NCBI GenBank assembly: GCA_019054805.1
Contig: JAHQIY010000016.1
Location: forward strand, 1,054,001 to 1,118,000
DNA: 64,000 nucleotides
Direction of reading: 5' to 3'
From: Brachionus manjavacas
Lineage: Eukaryota; Rotifera; Eurotatoria; Ploima; Brachionidae
Shown one piece after another: positions 24,187-33,922 of this stretch. The position numbers and the translations under genes were made by a program. The first letter of the stretch is position 1; each line of letters starts with the position of its first letter. The notes under the pieces were generated by a model. It was not told the origin of the DNA. It worked only from the letters and a program-made list of their open reading frames with translations, and made no database searches.

Positions 24187-25602
24187 TCAAATAACTAAAA
24201 CTAAATTTTTTTTATGATTGATGAATGCAAAATGCCCTGATCTAGAAAACTTGAACTGATCAAAAACTTGGCCAGTGCGCAGTTTATTACAAGTTATTAG
24301 TTCTCCTTTATGGTTATAATACGAAACTTTGTCAAATCCATTAAAAACAATATATTTTTCTTTATAATAATCCAGGCAAATTTTGGATGTTTTTAAATCA
24401 TCAAAAGTTATTTTGGACAGCAATTCTCCGCTAGAACGACTTATCAACCTAAGCTCATTCTCGCATTTGACAAAGATCTTCAGATCATTTATTCCAACTA
24501 CTTCGCCTTTCAAGTAAAATGGACTACTTTCTTTGCTTTTTTGGCCATAAGACTTGGTCAATTTAAACTTATCGTCATACTCTCTGATAAATGGTTTCTT
24601 TTCGTTGAGTACAAATATTGTTTTGGCATGCATCAAAAGCGATTGAACCTCGAAGTTAAGAGCCTGATCGTTCAAATGCTTGAGGTTAGTGTCATACATG
24701 TAAAGTATATGGTCATTTTTTGACTTGCGGAAATCAAGCAGGATACAGTTATCATAGACACAGTACGCCACCAGATTTCCAACATTACAAACTTCAATTT
24801 CATGCAAAACAGATCCATTGTAGTAGACTATTTTGGCAAAAACCGATATTACTTTACCGTAGACTTTTTCGTAGAGAACCAGCAGCTTATTTTTAGATAT
24901 TAAAGTAATATGTTTTTGAAATAGATGATCCTCTATTATGTGATCAATTTTATAGACTCGTTGTTGCACTATGTTGTTCAAATAGGATATTTTGGCCACT
25001 ATGTCTACTTTATTCACCGAATCGTAGGTAATGTCGCCAATGAAGGGAATTTGAATGTCCGCATTGTTTTTGGTGAATACGATGCCAATGGATGGTTTGG
25101 GGTCCGGGATCAGCCAAGCACAGGCATCGTTCAGCTTAGAGACCAACAATTCTATTTTTTCTATCAGAACTCTACCATCTTCCTCTGAAACATTTTTTTT
25201 TGTATTAAACTCTGCCAAGTCATCCAAAATAATATCATAGGCCGAGTTTATAGTAGACTTGTTGGATTCAAATTTTTGATTATTTTCATATCTCTCTTGG
25301 TAATCTAAAAGAACATCGCGCTGATAAAGCTCCACATCGTTTATCATCACATCTCTTTTTTGTAAGATCTCTTTTATCAGCTGCTCAGTAGCCCTGTTTA
25401 TATCGCTGACCACTTGTTGGCATTCATTTTCGATTTTTTTTCGTCCTAATTGATAACCATTGTTAATGATATCAACTTTTTGTTTTAAATTTACCAAATG
25501 ATTTGCCAGATCCAAGCTCATTTTTGGGCTAAGATAGCTTAAATTAGTCGAGTTTAAGTTATCGTAGTATGCGTTGGGATCTGACTCGGAATCGCTCATC
25601 AT
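24187..25602 (-). CDS. TRIM-like coiled-coil plus beta-rich C-terminal domain, no RING or B-box
   Basis: Single-exon gene, 471 residues. Residues ~28-165 are heptad-like and Lys/Glu/Gln-rich (LANHLVNLKQKVDII... ERYENNQKFES), as in the coiled coil of TRIM proteins. From ~185 to the end are repeated short strands of the type KISYLNNIV, KNKLLVLYEKVYG, GELLSKITFDDLK, KYIVFNGFDKVSYYN and GHFAFINHKKNLVLVI, consistent with a beta-propeller (NHL-like). The C-terminal ~250 residues align with the paralogue at 27404-28525, which has a zinc finger in place of the coiled coil. No Cys/His finger is present here. Probable scaffold or RNA/protein-binding role; function unknown. The start MMSDSESDPNA has two Met; either may be used. 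Confidence 0.85.
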   Translation of the reverse strand: MMSDSESDPNAYYDNLNSTNLSYLSPKMSLDLANHLVNLKQKVDIINNGYQLGRKKIENECQQVVSDINRATEQLIKEILQKRDVMINDVELYQRDVLLDYQERYENNQKFESNKSTINSAYDIILDDLAEFNTKKNVSEEDGRVLIEKIELLVSKLNDACAWLIPDPKPSIGIVFTKNNADIQIPFIGDITYDSVNKVDIVAKISYLNNIVQQRVYKIDHIIEDHLFQKHITLISKNKLLVLYEKVYGKVISVFAKIVYYNGSVLHEIEVCNVGNLVAYCVYDNCILLDFRKSKNDHILYMYDTNLKHLNDQALNFEVQSLLMHAKTIFVLNEKKPFIREYDDKFKLTKSYGQKSKESSPFYLKGEVVGINDLKIFVKCENELRLISRSSGELLSKITFDDLKTSKICLDYYKEKYIVFNGFDKVSYYNHKGELITCNKLRTGQVFDQFKFSRSGHFAFINHKKNLVLVI

Positions 25603-27403
25603 AAATTGTTTATTTAGGAGTTATATAAGACATAAAAAAATCTAAAACAAATTTGAAGTTAATTGATTTTAAAAATTTATTAAAAGAAGAATTTTAGGCA
25701 AAAAATGCATTTGAGTCTAAAAGCGCAAAAATTATGATAGCATAATTCGGGTTTTTTGCTAAGCCAAAAAACATTTTCTGTTCTATTGCATCATCTGAAT
25801 TTACTACGTTTCTATGATTGTGAATTAAAAATTTATAGACTTTTTTTAAAAAGTTTTCTTTTGAAATTAATTTTTATGGGTTTAAATTGCACATTGATTC
25901 AATTATGAAATTTAGAATCAAGATCAAAAGCCTGGTATTAACAGAGAAGCTTTAAAAATAAAAATAAATAAAAAATCAACTCAAAACTTGCTAATAAAAT
26001 AATGAAAAAAAAAATCTAAAGACGATTTAGATGATTAATTGATATGTTTTGAAACTTCTATTTTTTCTATTTAAAAATTTCGTTAATGAAAATACAAACT
26101 AAATTTTACATTACATCATCTCAAAAAAAATTTATTTTTTTAGTTAATAATTTACAAAATCTATTATTTTCTCTATTTAAATATTTAAAGACTTAAATGC
26201 TTTTTACAAATAAAAAATTTTTGAGAATTTAATCTTTCAAAATTACTATTAAGAGATGGTAAAATTCTAAACAATATTTGGTCAAGATATTTAAAATCAA
26301 TAAGTCTAAAAAATTAATTAGCATTACATTAACTCCATTTTAATTTCAAAAATACTTAAAATTTAGAAATTGTACAAACTAGACAATTTTAATTTTTTAA
26401 TTTTTTATCTATCTAGGTATATACTCAAAAGAGCAGATCTTTTTGTAAATTACTATTTAGTTATAAGCTTGTTTATTTAAAATAAAAAACTATTATTTTT
26501 TAATTTTCATAATCACCATTTGTCTAAATGCTAAATTATAATTTTTATTTTTTTCCATATTTTTTTTGTATATTAGTAGTAAAAAAAGGTATTTGAAATT
26601 TTATTCTTTAAGCTCAAATCTTAATTACTCATTTGAAAAAAATAATTTCTCGATATTTCATTACTAGTTATGGGTATTTAAAATTTATATATTTCATTTT
26701 AATATTTAAATTCCATTTAAATTTTAGAAGGGAAATTAATTTCAAACTTTTCATTTTGAGCGATAAAAAGTCTGATTTTTTAATTTTTATTAACAGATTA
26801 AATTCAAGTTTCATTAGAGGCATACTAAAAATTATTTGAAATTGTATCTTGACAAACTTACTAATAAAAAAATTCTGTTTTAAACCAAAGGCCAAAATCA
26901 AACGCTTCATCAAACTTTTTCAATTAATTTAAAACAAGAAGCTATTTATCCTAATATTTATTTTAATTTCAAATCAACAAGGACCAAAATGTTTATTCTA
27001 GTAAATAATTCAAAAAATTACTATCTTAAAAGAAAGACAGTTTTTTTCTTTCGTAAAAAAATATTTTAAATCATTTATCTTCAAACTTTACATTTGATTT
27101 AAAATTAAATTTCATGAAATTATACTTTTGCCGTCTTTTTTTAACAAAAAGGCTCTATTTTTAAATTTAAGAGATAACATCAGCATCATTTTATTTTAGT
27201 TAAAACAAAACAAAAATTTTTATATCTAAAAATAAAAACAAAAAAATTCAACTAAAATTTAATTTAATTAAAAAAATCATTTTCACAAATTATTCTTCTA
27301 CGATAAAATATTTTTATGGGAAGTAAATGTTTCCATGCAACAGATAAACATAAAATGCAAAATCTGGTAAGTAAATCAACATATCGATTTTGTTTTATGA
27401 ATA
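25603..27403. other. AT-rich spacer between the two TRIM-like paralogues
   Basis: About 1.8 kb of A/T runs with stops in all frames. The short open frames at 26633-26913 overlap on both strands and are compositional. No exon linking the two genes was found. Confidence 0.65.
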
Positions 27404-28525
27404 TTAAAAAATTAAGATAAAATTTTTAGAATTGTTCAAAAATGCGAAATGTCCTGATTGAGTTAGCTGAAATTCTTCGAACTGCTCCGGGTATCTAATC
27501 TTGTTGGCAATAATTAGCTCCCCTGTTGAGTTATACAATGACAACCTTGAAAATCCATTATATACCAAATAATTACTCATTTTGTCCAAGAATACACATG
27601 AGCTTTTTAAGTCGTCAACACTAAATCTTATTAAAACTTCCCCTTTACCTTTGGATAAGACAACTATGCAGTTTTCATGCTTTGTGAAAATTTTGTCCGA
27701 TGTAACATTGATCACATTGCCCTGTATATAAAAAGATCGTTTGGGATTTTTATTTTGACCAAATTTGGCCAGCTTTACCAATTCAAAACCATACTCTTTT
27801 ATGCAAGTCTTCTCATGATCGCTTAGAACATAAATATTTGTTTCATTCATTATTATTTCATTTATCTCAAAACAAAAATCTTTTTGAATTACTAAATTTA
27901 GATCCAAGTCAAACAGGCGAAAATCAAATTTTTTTTTTCCATTCGAAAAAACAACTAAAATGTATTTTTGGTTGGCACAGCAGGAAAAAAAATAAACCAA
28001 ATGATTATTTATTTCAGTCTCGTTTATTATTTTATTATTGCTTATTAATTGCAAGTAAGTGGTATTTATTTTGCCATGAAATACTTCAGTGACCAAAAGC
28101 ACCAAGTTATGATTTAAGACCTTGATTTTTTTGCGAATAGGCTTGTAGCGTAAAAAGCAAGCTAGATTGGAAATTTTGTATTTGAATTCGTTGTTTAGAT
28201 AGGCTATTTTGTTGCTGCTTGAGTTGTCATTGTCATATACTGCATCATTGCGAGCAGTTGTCATATCTTGTCTTTGTTCTGGTAAACCCTCGGTGGCCAA
28301 AGAGCTGTTCAGTTTATTTATTAATTCCAAAAATTTGTAATGGGCCTGATTTACCACCAAGTCATTTAGAATATGTTCTTTTCTACAGTAAGTGCAGAAA
28401 AAACTTGATAGCGTGCCGCTACAATTTGAACAAATGCTTTGTCCACATGGCAAAATCTTTGGTATTCGAATCAAAGAATTGCAATAGAAGCAATTTTTTA
28501 ATTCTTCAATAATTTGTAGACTCAT
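27404..28525 (-). CDS. RING-like finger protein with beta-propeller-like C-terminus
   Basis: Single-exon gene, 373 residues, paralogous to the gene at 24187-25602. An N-terminal finger has Cys at 12, 15, 27, 32, 35, 44 and 47 (NCFYC, LPCGQSICSNC, FFCTYC). The spacing is that of a TRIM/RING finger, but the usual zinc-binding His (CGH) is Gln29 (codon caa), one base from His. A short linker replaces the long coiled coil of the paralogue. The rest (KISNLACFLRYKPIRKK, GKGEVLIRFSVDDLK, NYLVYNGFSRLSLYN, GHFAFLNNSKNFILIF) aligns strand by strand with the paralogue's C-terminus. If the finger folds, an E3 ubiquitin-ligase role is possible; with seven of eight ligands this is unsure. Confidence 0.87.
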   Translation of the reverse strand: MSLQIIEELKNCFYCNSLIRIPKILPCGQSICSNCSGTLSSFFCTYCRKEHILNDLVVNQAHYKFLELINKLNSSLATEGLPEQRQDMTTARNDAVYDNDNSSSNKIAYLNNEFKYKISNLACFLRYKPIRKKIKVLNHNLVLLVTEVFHGKINTTYLQLISNNKIINETEINNHLVYFFSCCANQKYILVVFSNGKKKFDFRLFDLDLNLVIQKDFCFEINEIIMNETNIYVLSDHEKTCIKEYGFELVKLAKFGQNKNPKRSFYIQGNVINVTSDKIFTKHENCIVVLSKGKGEVLIRFSVDDLKSSCVFLDKMSNYLVYNGFSRLSLYNSTGELIIANKIRYPEQFEEFQLTQSGHFAFLNNSKNFILIF

Positions 28526-29566
28526 CTCTGAGCTGATTCTTGTTTCCTTCTAGAATGACACCCTTAAGAAGACTCTTGTTTTACAATATATTTTAGCATA
28601 ATTTCGGCGAAATTATTGAAATCGATTGCTCATAATTAATTGCAAGCAGTTGCAAGACTTCTTTCCCATACAGTTTTTATCTACATTCAACTAATAAAAA
28701 ATACTACTTTATTTATTTATTTATTTAAATAATAAGTTTCATAATAATTTAAGGAGTGAAGTGAACCAAAGTTAAGAATAAAAAAAGAAACATAATTATT
28801 TTGTGAATTGCGAAACTTAGAGATTTAGCTAAAATACCAAAAAATGTAAATATTATAGATAGCGAGCATATTTATCTTTTTGATAATCCGGGATTATGGT
28901 TTGTTTGGGAATTTGGATTTTATCTGTTCAGAAACAAATGCTTTGAATACTTGCAGCAGTTGCTAGTTTATTCAATGCTTAATTTAATTTCTCCCTCAGT
29001 TAGTATTAATTAAATTGAGTTTAAATGTTTTATCAAATTGCATTCAAAATTTATTTAATAAATAAATTATTTAATTCCTTAACGAATATGTTAAGGAAAT
29101 TATTTTGAATAATTTATCCATTAATATTGGAGGATCGAACAACTAGCATCGAATTTATTTTAAAATTAGTAATTTATAAAAATTAAAATATGAGTTCAGC
29201 CCTTAATTTGATCAAAAATAATATTTCTCTACAAAACAAAATTAATATGAATTTGAATCAATATTTAATTTAATGAAAAATTTGTTGATAGTTAATAAAA
29301 GTGATAACCCTAAAAAATAGGGCTTTTTTTTAAATGAAAGATAAATCAAGAATTAATTTTTGAATTTGTGTTTTAGATTCAGGCTTGTCTTAATAATTCA
29401 ATTAATTCAATTCATAACTAAAGTTAGTGAATGCTTAAAATGTTTATGCAATTTTGACTGTAAACTCTAGCAAAATTCAAAAAAAAAAGTATTGAAAAGA
29501 GTTTATTTTTTGACAAATAATATTATTTTATAAATAAAATAAGAATTTAAATTGAATAATAGTAGA
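28526..29566. other. AT-rich intergenic region, nothing recognised
   Basis: Contains an (ATTT)n-like run near 28708-28727 followed by aaggagtgaagtgaacc, which may be the worn end of a retroelement. No gene was seen. Confidence 0.6.
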
Positions 29567-29677
29567 GACAGTATGGCCGAGTGGTCTAAGGCGCCAGACT
29601 CAAGTTTGAAACACAACTTAGACAATGTGTGTTCTGGTCAGTGTATACTGGCGTGGGTTCAAATCCCACTGCTGTCA
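29567..29677 (+). tRNA. tRNA-Leu(CAA) with intron, copy 1
   Basis: Acceptor stem GACAGTA pairs with TGCTGTC, then discriminator A. D-arm TGGCCGAGTGGTCTAAGGC, anticodon stem CCAGA/TCTGG with anticodon CAA, an intron of about 25 nt (tttgaaacacaacttagac...) after position 37, a long variable arm, and T-arm GTGGGTTCAAATCCCAC. A T-run terminator follows. This copy is isolated and lacks the conserved 5' flank of the 43-59 kb copies. Confidence 0.95.
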
Positions 29678-30624
29678 AATTTTTTTCGAATATTGCAAAT
29701 TTTCAACAAAAAAATGGAAATTTTTAATTATAAACTTTAGACACATGCAAAAAAATCTTTAAAGTCAAAGTCTTAAATTTTCAAGTTAATTTAAACAATT
29801 TTAAATTTATTTCAAATTAATTAATAATTATTTTTAAAAAAAATTGCCTAGAAATAGTTAAACTAAATTTTTAGGTCTTAATTGTCAAATTGTTTGATTG
29901 ATGGTCGTTTAGGCCAAATTTTGAAATGACTCGTTTTTTGTCCTCGAAAGTTCGAAGGAAAAAATGCCAAAATTTTTTGTTTATTATAGCATTAAATGAT
30001 TGAATGAAATCTAAAAAAAATCTTAATTAATAAAAATATTTTAAGAATAAAGGAAATTAAAAGAAATAAAATTAAAAAAAAATATTAATGTTTTAATTTT
30101 AGACTTTTCTAATGTTAATTGTGATAATTCTTAATTTCAAAATAACAGTTTTTTTCCTTAATGATTAATTCGATTTTTTTTCAGCCAAGTCAAAAAAAAC
30201 TTAATTTTAATTTATTAAATAGAGATTAAAGCTTGTTTTAGCCTAATAAGAAACAAAGTTAAAGAAAAATTTGCAACCAAAATTTTGATATACATTTTAG
30301 CTTTAAATTATTCTTGAAAAATTTAGATGAGTAATCAACATAATTTTCAATAAATAAAATAAATACTACATACGAAAATAAAGAGAAAAAAAAATGAATA
30401 AATCCTAAAATAAAATAACTTTCGAAATTTCAAAAAAACACTAAGGCTAAACAAAAGTTGATAACAAAAAAATTATCATTTTAACATCATTATATTTTTT
30501 TATTTCATTTTTTTTATTAAAATAATAAAAATTAAATTTAAATTTTTCAATTTTTTCGTTGCTGACAAGATGCCTAAGTGATTTTAGTATATATGCTATA
30601 TATAACAAAATTAACGCGCTTAAA
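29678..30624. other. AT-rich region upstream of the OTUD7-type gene
   Basis: No gene apart from a minimal upstream reading frame (ATG at 30570, Met-Pro-Lys-stop) 46 bp before the OTUD7 start, which could dampen translation if it is in the leader. Confidence 0.55.
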
Positions 30625-32523
30625 ATGCATTCATCCACTGATAACCGGAACAAGCAGCCCCAGTTTTGCCGAGGATACTCCAAAGTTATCGCCAACGAAG
30701 AGATAACGCACAATTTGCGTTCAAAAATCGAGAAATCCTTCAAAAGCGACACATTGTCCTCGTCTTCGTCCACTTCGTCCACCAACAACTCGCGCTTGTA
30801 CATCCAGAACGAGTACTCGTTCATGCTGCCCGATTTGAACCAAGTCAAAGACTACAAGTTTCGCGAATACCTGCACAACGATCTGATCGAAATGCCCACC
30901 GAGTACGCTCTGACCGAGTCGGGACACTTGAACTGGTGGACACAGAACGAATGGGAAGGTGTATGCAAGCCTCTATATCCAATGAGCACATCTGGTGACG
31001 GAAATTGTCTTCTACACGCCGCCTCGTTGTCCATGTGGGGTCTACATGACAGATCGCTGGTTCTGCGCAAAGCTCTGCACTCTACGCTGGAAAATTTAAA
31101 AGAAAACCAAAGTGCTTTGTGGCGCAGATGGAAATGGGAGCAAATGTGCCAGAATAAAAAGCTAAACTTAATATTCTCGGACGAGGAGTGGTCCAGCGAA
31201 TGGAACGCTCTGCTAAAACTGTCCTCTTACAAACCGCGGGTCTCCTTGGACAGCATAGCTCAAAAAGAATCACTAAATTTGGTCAACCAAGAGGGCCAAG
31301 TGTATTTCGAGAGTCTAGAAGAGTTCCACGTATTCCTCCTGGCACATATCCTGCAACGACCCATCATCATAGTTTCGGACACCATGCTGCACGACGCGGA
31401 CGGCCAGCCACTAGCGCCCATACCTTTCGGCGGCATTTATCTGCCTGTGGAATGTGAACCTCAGTCTTGTCAACGATTTCCGCTGGTCTTGGCCTACGAC
31501 TCGGCTCACTTCTCGGCCCTTGTTCTCATGAACGACCACGACCTGGACTATTCTGGCATGCGATACCCCAACATCAGCGAGCTCAACAAAATCCTGCAAA
31601 ATCGAGCGCCCTACTCCTGCATACCCATCACCTATTCGAACAGCGAAATTTTGCCCGTGCACTTTAAATTTGACCCGGGCGAAAATTTCGACTGGTCCAA
31701 ATTTGACGCGACCAGTTCGTTGAGCCAAGACCAGGAGATGTTCTTGATCCAGAAGTATTTGGACTTGGTGCGCATTGAGCTTCAGGACAGCGCAGTTGTG
31801 ATGAAAAAAAGCTTGCCAACAAACACCAGCGGATGCAAGATTAGCATCTGTAACATTAAAGTCAATGAGCCGTACAGAGTCCAGCAGTCAAGAGCAAACA
31901 AGATACAGAAATTTTTCAGCAACATGTTCAAGCTGAAACAAGACGGGAACAAGTACGAGAATAGGCTTTTGAATGGAGGCAAAAATTTGAATCTACACAA
32001 GACCATTAGTCCGAATGGGCTGTTGAAGACTTTAAAAGGCGGGAAAATAGTGTCGAAAGACGAGAACAGACCGGAGACCCTTGATCAAAATGGTCAGCCG
32101 GAGTTTTTGAGCTATTCGAAGGTGGCCGAGGGCATCGGAACCACTGAGCCCGAGCAGACCATTTTTCATAAAGTAAAAGAGTTCAATTGCTGGTCTGATG
32201 TTTTCAGCTGGCTCTATGCTAGAAATAGCTATCAAAAAAATATGCTCTGCTGTAAACTTAATTTAATAAAGCCTCCCAAATATGATTTTATCATTGGTAA
32301 CTATATTGAGTCAGAGAGCCAAAAGTACAGGCTGTTGGTCAAGCAAAGCGAGGAGCAAAAGGCTAGGACTGTCTATCATCCTCAAGAGATTCCCATTAGT
32401 CATGTCAATGGAGATAATCAAGCTATTCGGAGCATTAATATAAAAAATACTTTTAAAAATGATAATCCGGTACAATACAGTTACAATCAGCAACAGAGCC
32501 GACAAAGAACGAGTTATTACTAG
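30625..32523 (+). CDS. OTUD7: OTU-family deubiquitinase, Cezanne/OTUD7 type
   Basis: Cezanne enzymes cut Lys11-linked ubiquitin chains and act in the cell cycle and NF-kB control. The exon is a single 632-codon frame; I start at the ATG at 30625 (MHSSTDNRNK) because codons upstream are non-ATG and AT-rich. The catalytic Asp and Cys lie in SGDGNCLLHAASL (Cys about 128), the His in LAYDSAHFSAL (about 295). SLEEFHVFLLAHILQRP, MLHDADGQPLAPIPFGGIYLP and the C-terminal WSDVFSWLYARN are family blocks. Vertebrate Cezannes have an N-terminal UBA domain and a C-terminal A20 zinc finger; neither is visible here. The gene is intronless in the window and G+C-rich compared with neighbours. A three-codon uORF precedes it. 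Confidence 0.93.
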   Translation: MHSSTDNRNKQPQFCRGYSKVIANEEITHNLRSKIEKSFKSDTLSSSSSTSSTNNSRLYIQNEYSFMLPDLNQVKDYKFREYLHNDLIEMPTEYALTESGHLNWWTQNEWEGVCKPLYPMSTSGDGNCLLHAASLSMWGLHDRSLVLRKALHSTLENLKENQSALWRRWKWEQMCQNKKLNLIFSDEEWSSEWNALLKLSSYKPRVSLDSIAQKESLNLVNQEGQVYFESLEEFHVFLLAHILQRPIIIVSDTMLHDADGQPLAPIPFGGIYLPVECEPQSCQRFPLVLAYDSAHFSALVLMNDHDLDYSGMRYPNISELNKILQNRAPYSCIPITYSNSEILPVHFKFDPGENFDWSKFDATSSLSQDQEMFLIQKYLDLVRIELQDSAVVMKKSLPTNTSGCKISICNIKVNEPYRVQQSRANKIQKFFSNMFKLKQDGNKYENRLLNGGKNLNLHKTISPNGLLKTLKGGKIVSKDENRPETLDQNGQPEFLSYSKVAEGIGTTEPEQTIFHKVKEFNCWSDVFSWLYARNSYQKNMLCCKLNLIKPPKYDFIIGNYIESESQKYRLLVKQSEEQKARTVYHPQEIPISHVNGDNQAIRSINIKNTFKNDNPVQYSYNQQQSRQRTSYY

Positions 32524-33132
32524 AGAAAATAGTTTCTATTTATCATTTTAATTGTAAATAAACTAGTATTTATTTTGTATTATTTTGTAAAGAGTTGTTG
32601 AATAGTTTTATTCATTTGTGTAGCTCAAAAAGTAAACATTGAATTTTTTAACTTTTTTTTTCTCAACAAAAAATTCTAAATTTTTTTTTAAGTGAAAAGT
32701 TTAAAGTGGCTGTTTGAGTTTGTTTTGTCGATATTTGATAGAGATTGTTCCAAATTGGAAAATGTTTGATAAAAGAGAAGAAAAAAAAGTGATCTGACAA
32801 TGCAATAATTAATGGATATTAAAAATAAGGCTTTAGTTAGTGTAGATTCAAAGTTTATTTTATTTATTTTTTTTTGATTTTTAGCCATGTCTATTTCCAA
32901 ATCGTTGAATAATTTTCATCGAGCTTATGATAGAAAGATTTTTTTTTTTTTATCTAAAAAAATACCGAGAATGTATTTTTAAATATAGTAAATTTTATTA
33001 ATAAAAAAATATCGGATTATTTTTATTAAAAGTATGCTTTTTTTCTTAATCGTTTTAAATTGAAACAACAATTGACACTGTTGATTGATGAAATTTTTTT
33101 TGTTGCTTCTTCTAAATTGTTTTCTAGACAAA
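32524..33132. other. Intergenic region between OTUD7 and CHMP1
   Basis: Holds the OTUD7 3' end (aataaa-like signal near 32556) and the CHMP1 leader. A 3' splice site (gttttctag) ends 5 bp before the CHMP1 ATG. Confidence 0.55.
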
Positions 33133-33741
33133 ATGGGCAACGAAGGAAGTGCTATGGAAAGAAATTTGTTTAATTTGAAATTTGCAGCAAAAGAGCTGGA
33201 GCGAAGTGCTAAAAAATGCGAAAAAGATTCGGTGAACGAGAAATTAAAGCTGAAGCGAGCCATTGAGCAGGGAAATATGGAAGGTGCCAAGATATATGCC
33301 GAAAATTCAATCAGAAACAAAAATCAAGCCTTGGCATTTAGGCGAATGTCGTCGAGGGTCGACGCTGTATCCCAGCGGGTCCAAACGGCCCTAACAACCA
33401 AAAAGGTGACACATTCTATGGCTGGGGTAGTCAAAAGCATGGAGGCAGCCATGAAAAGCATGAATTTGGAACAAATATCCAATCTTATGGACCGTTTTGA
33501 ACAACAATTTGAAAGCTTGGACGTACAATCAAATGTAATGAGCGATGCCATGCAGTCCACTACAACTATGACCACTCCGCAGAATGAAGTCGACTCTTTG
33601 ATGCAACAAGTGGCCGATGAGGCCGGAATTGAGCTTAACCAAAACTTGCCTCAAGCGCAACAATCCGCCATCGGTGTTTCGACAGCCTCGCAAGATCAAG
33701 ACGAATTAACACAGCGTTTAGCCAAGCTACGTCAGACATAA
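33133..33741 (+). CDS. CHMP1: Charged multivesicular body protein 1 (ESCRT-III)
   Basis: CHMP1 is a late ESCRT-III subunit that recruits VPS4 and spastin for membrane scission in endosome sorting and cytokinesis. The 202-residue frame has the basic N-terminal helices (LFNLKFAAKELERSAKKCEKD), the signature YAENSIRNKNQALAFRRMSSRVDAV, MDRFEQQFESLDVQS and the C-terminal MIT-interacting helix DELTQRLAKLRQT. The start MGNEGSAMERN is a few residues longer than in human CHMP1A/B; Met8 is an alternative start. The ATG is directly preceded by a splice acceptor. A single gene stands for CHMP1A and CHMP1B. Confidence 0.96.
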   Translation: MGNEGSAMERNLFNLKFAAKELERSAKKCEKDSVNEKLKLKRAIEQGNMEGAKIYAENSIRNKNQALAFRRMSSRVDAVSQRVQTALTTKKVTHSMAGVVKSMEAAMKSMNLEQISNLMDRFEQQFESLDVQSNVMSDAMQSTTTMTTPQNEVDSLMQQVADEAGIELNQNLPQAQQSAIGVSTASQDQDELTQRLAKLRQT

Positions 33742-33922
33742 ATAATGTACTAGGTTGTATAGTTGTATTTAACTTGCAGTATGAACACTTATTTTTCACT
33801 TTTTCTTCATTGAGGATTTTTTATGTTGCTAAGTTACTAAATAAATTATTCTGAAATAAAATATTTTAAATTTTAAATTTTTTTTATTCATTTTGTCCCA
33901 TCGAAATTTGAAAAAAAAGACA

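Noticed and set aside
26633-26913. Overlapping open frames on both strands
   Set aside because: Mirror frames in A/T-rich spacer without coding features.
29552-29740. 62-codon open frame on the plus strand
   Set aside because: It runs straight through the tRNA-Leu gene.
30559-30624. N-terminal extension of the OTUD7 frame
   Set aside because: It starts at a non-ATG codon in AT-rich leader sequence; the first ATG in frame is at 30625.
30666-32505. Several open frames on both strands within the OTUD7 exon
   Set aside because: Shadows of a G+C-rich coding exon.
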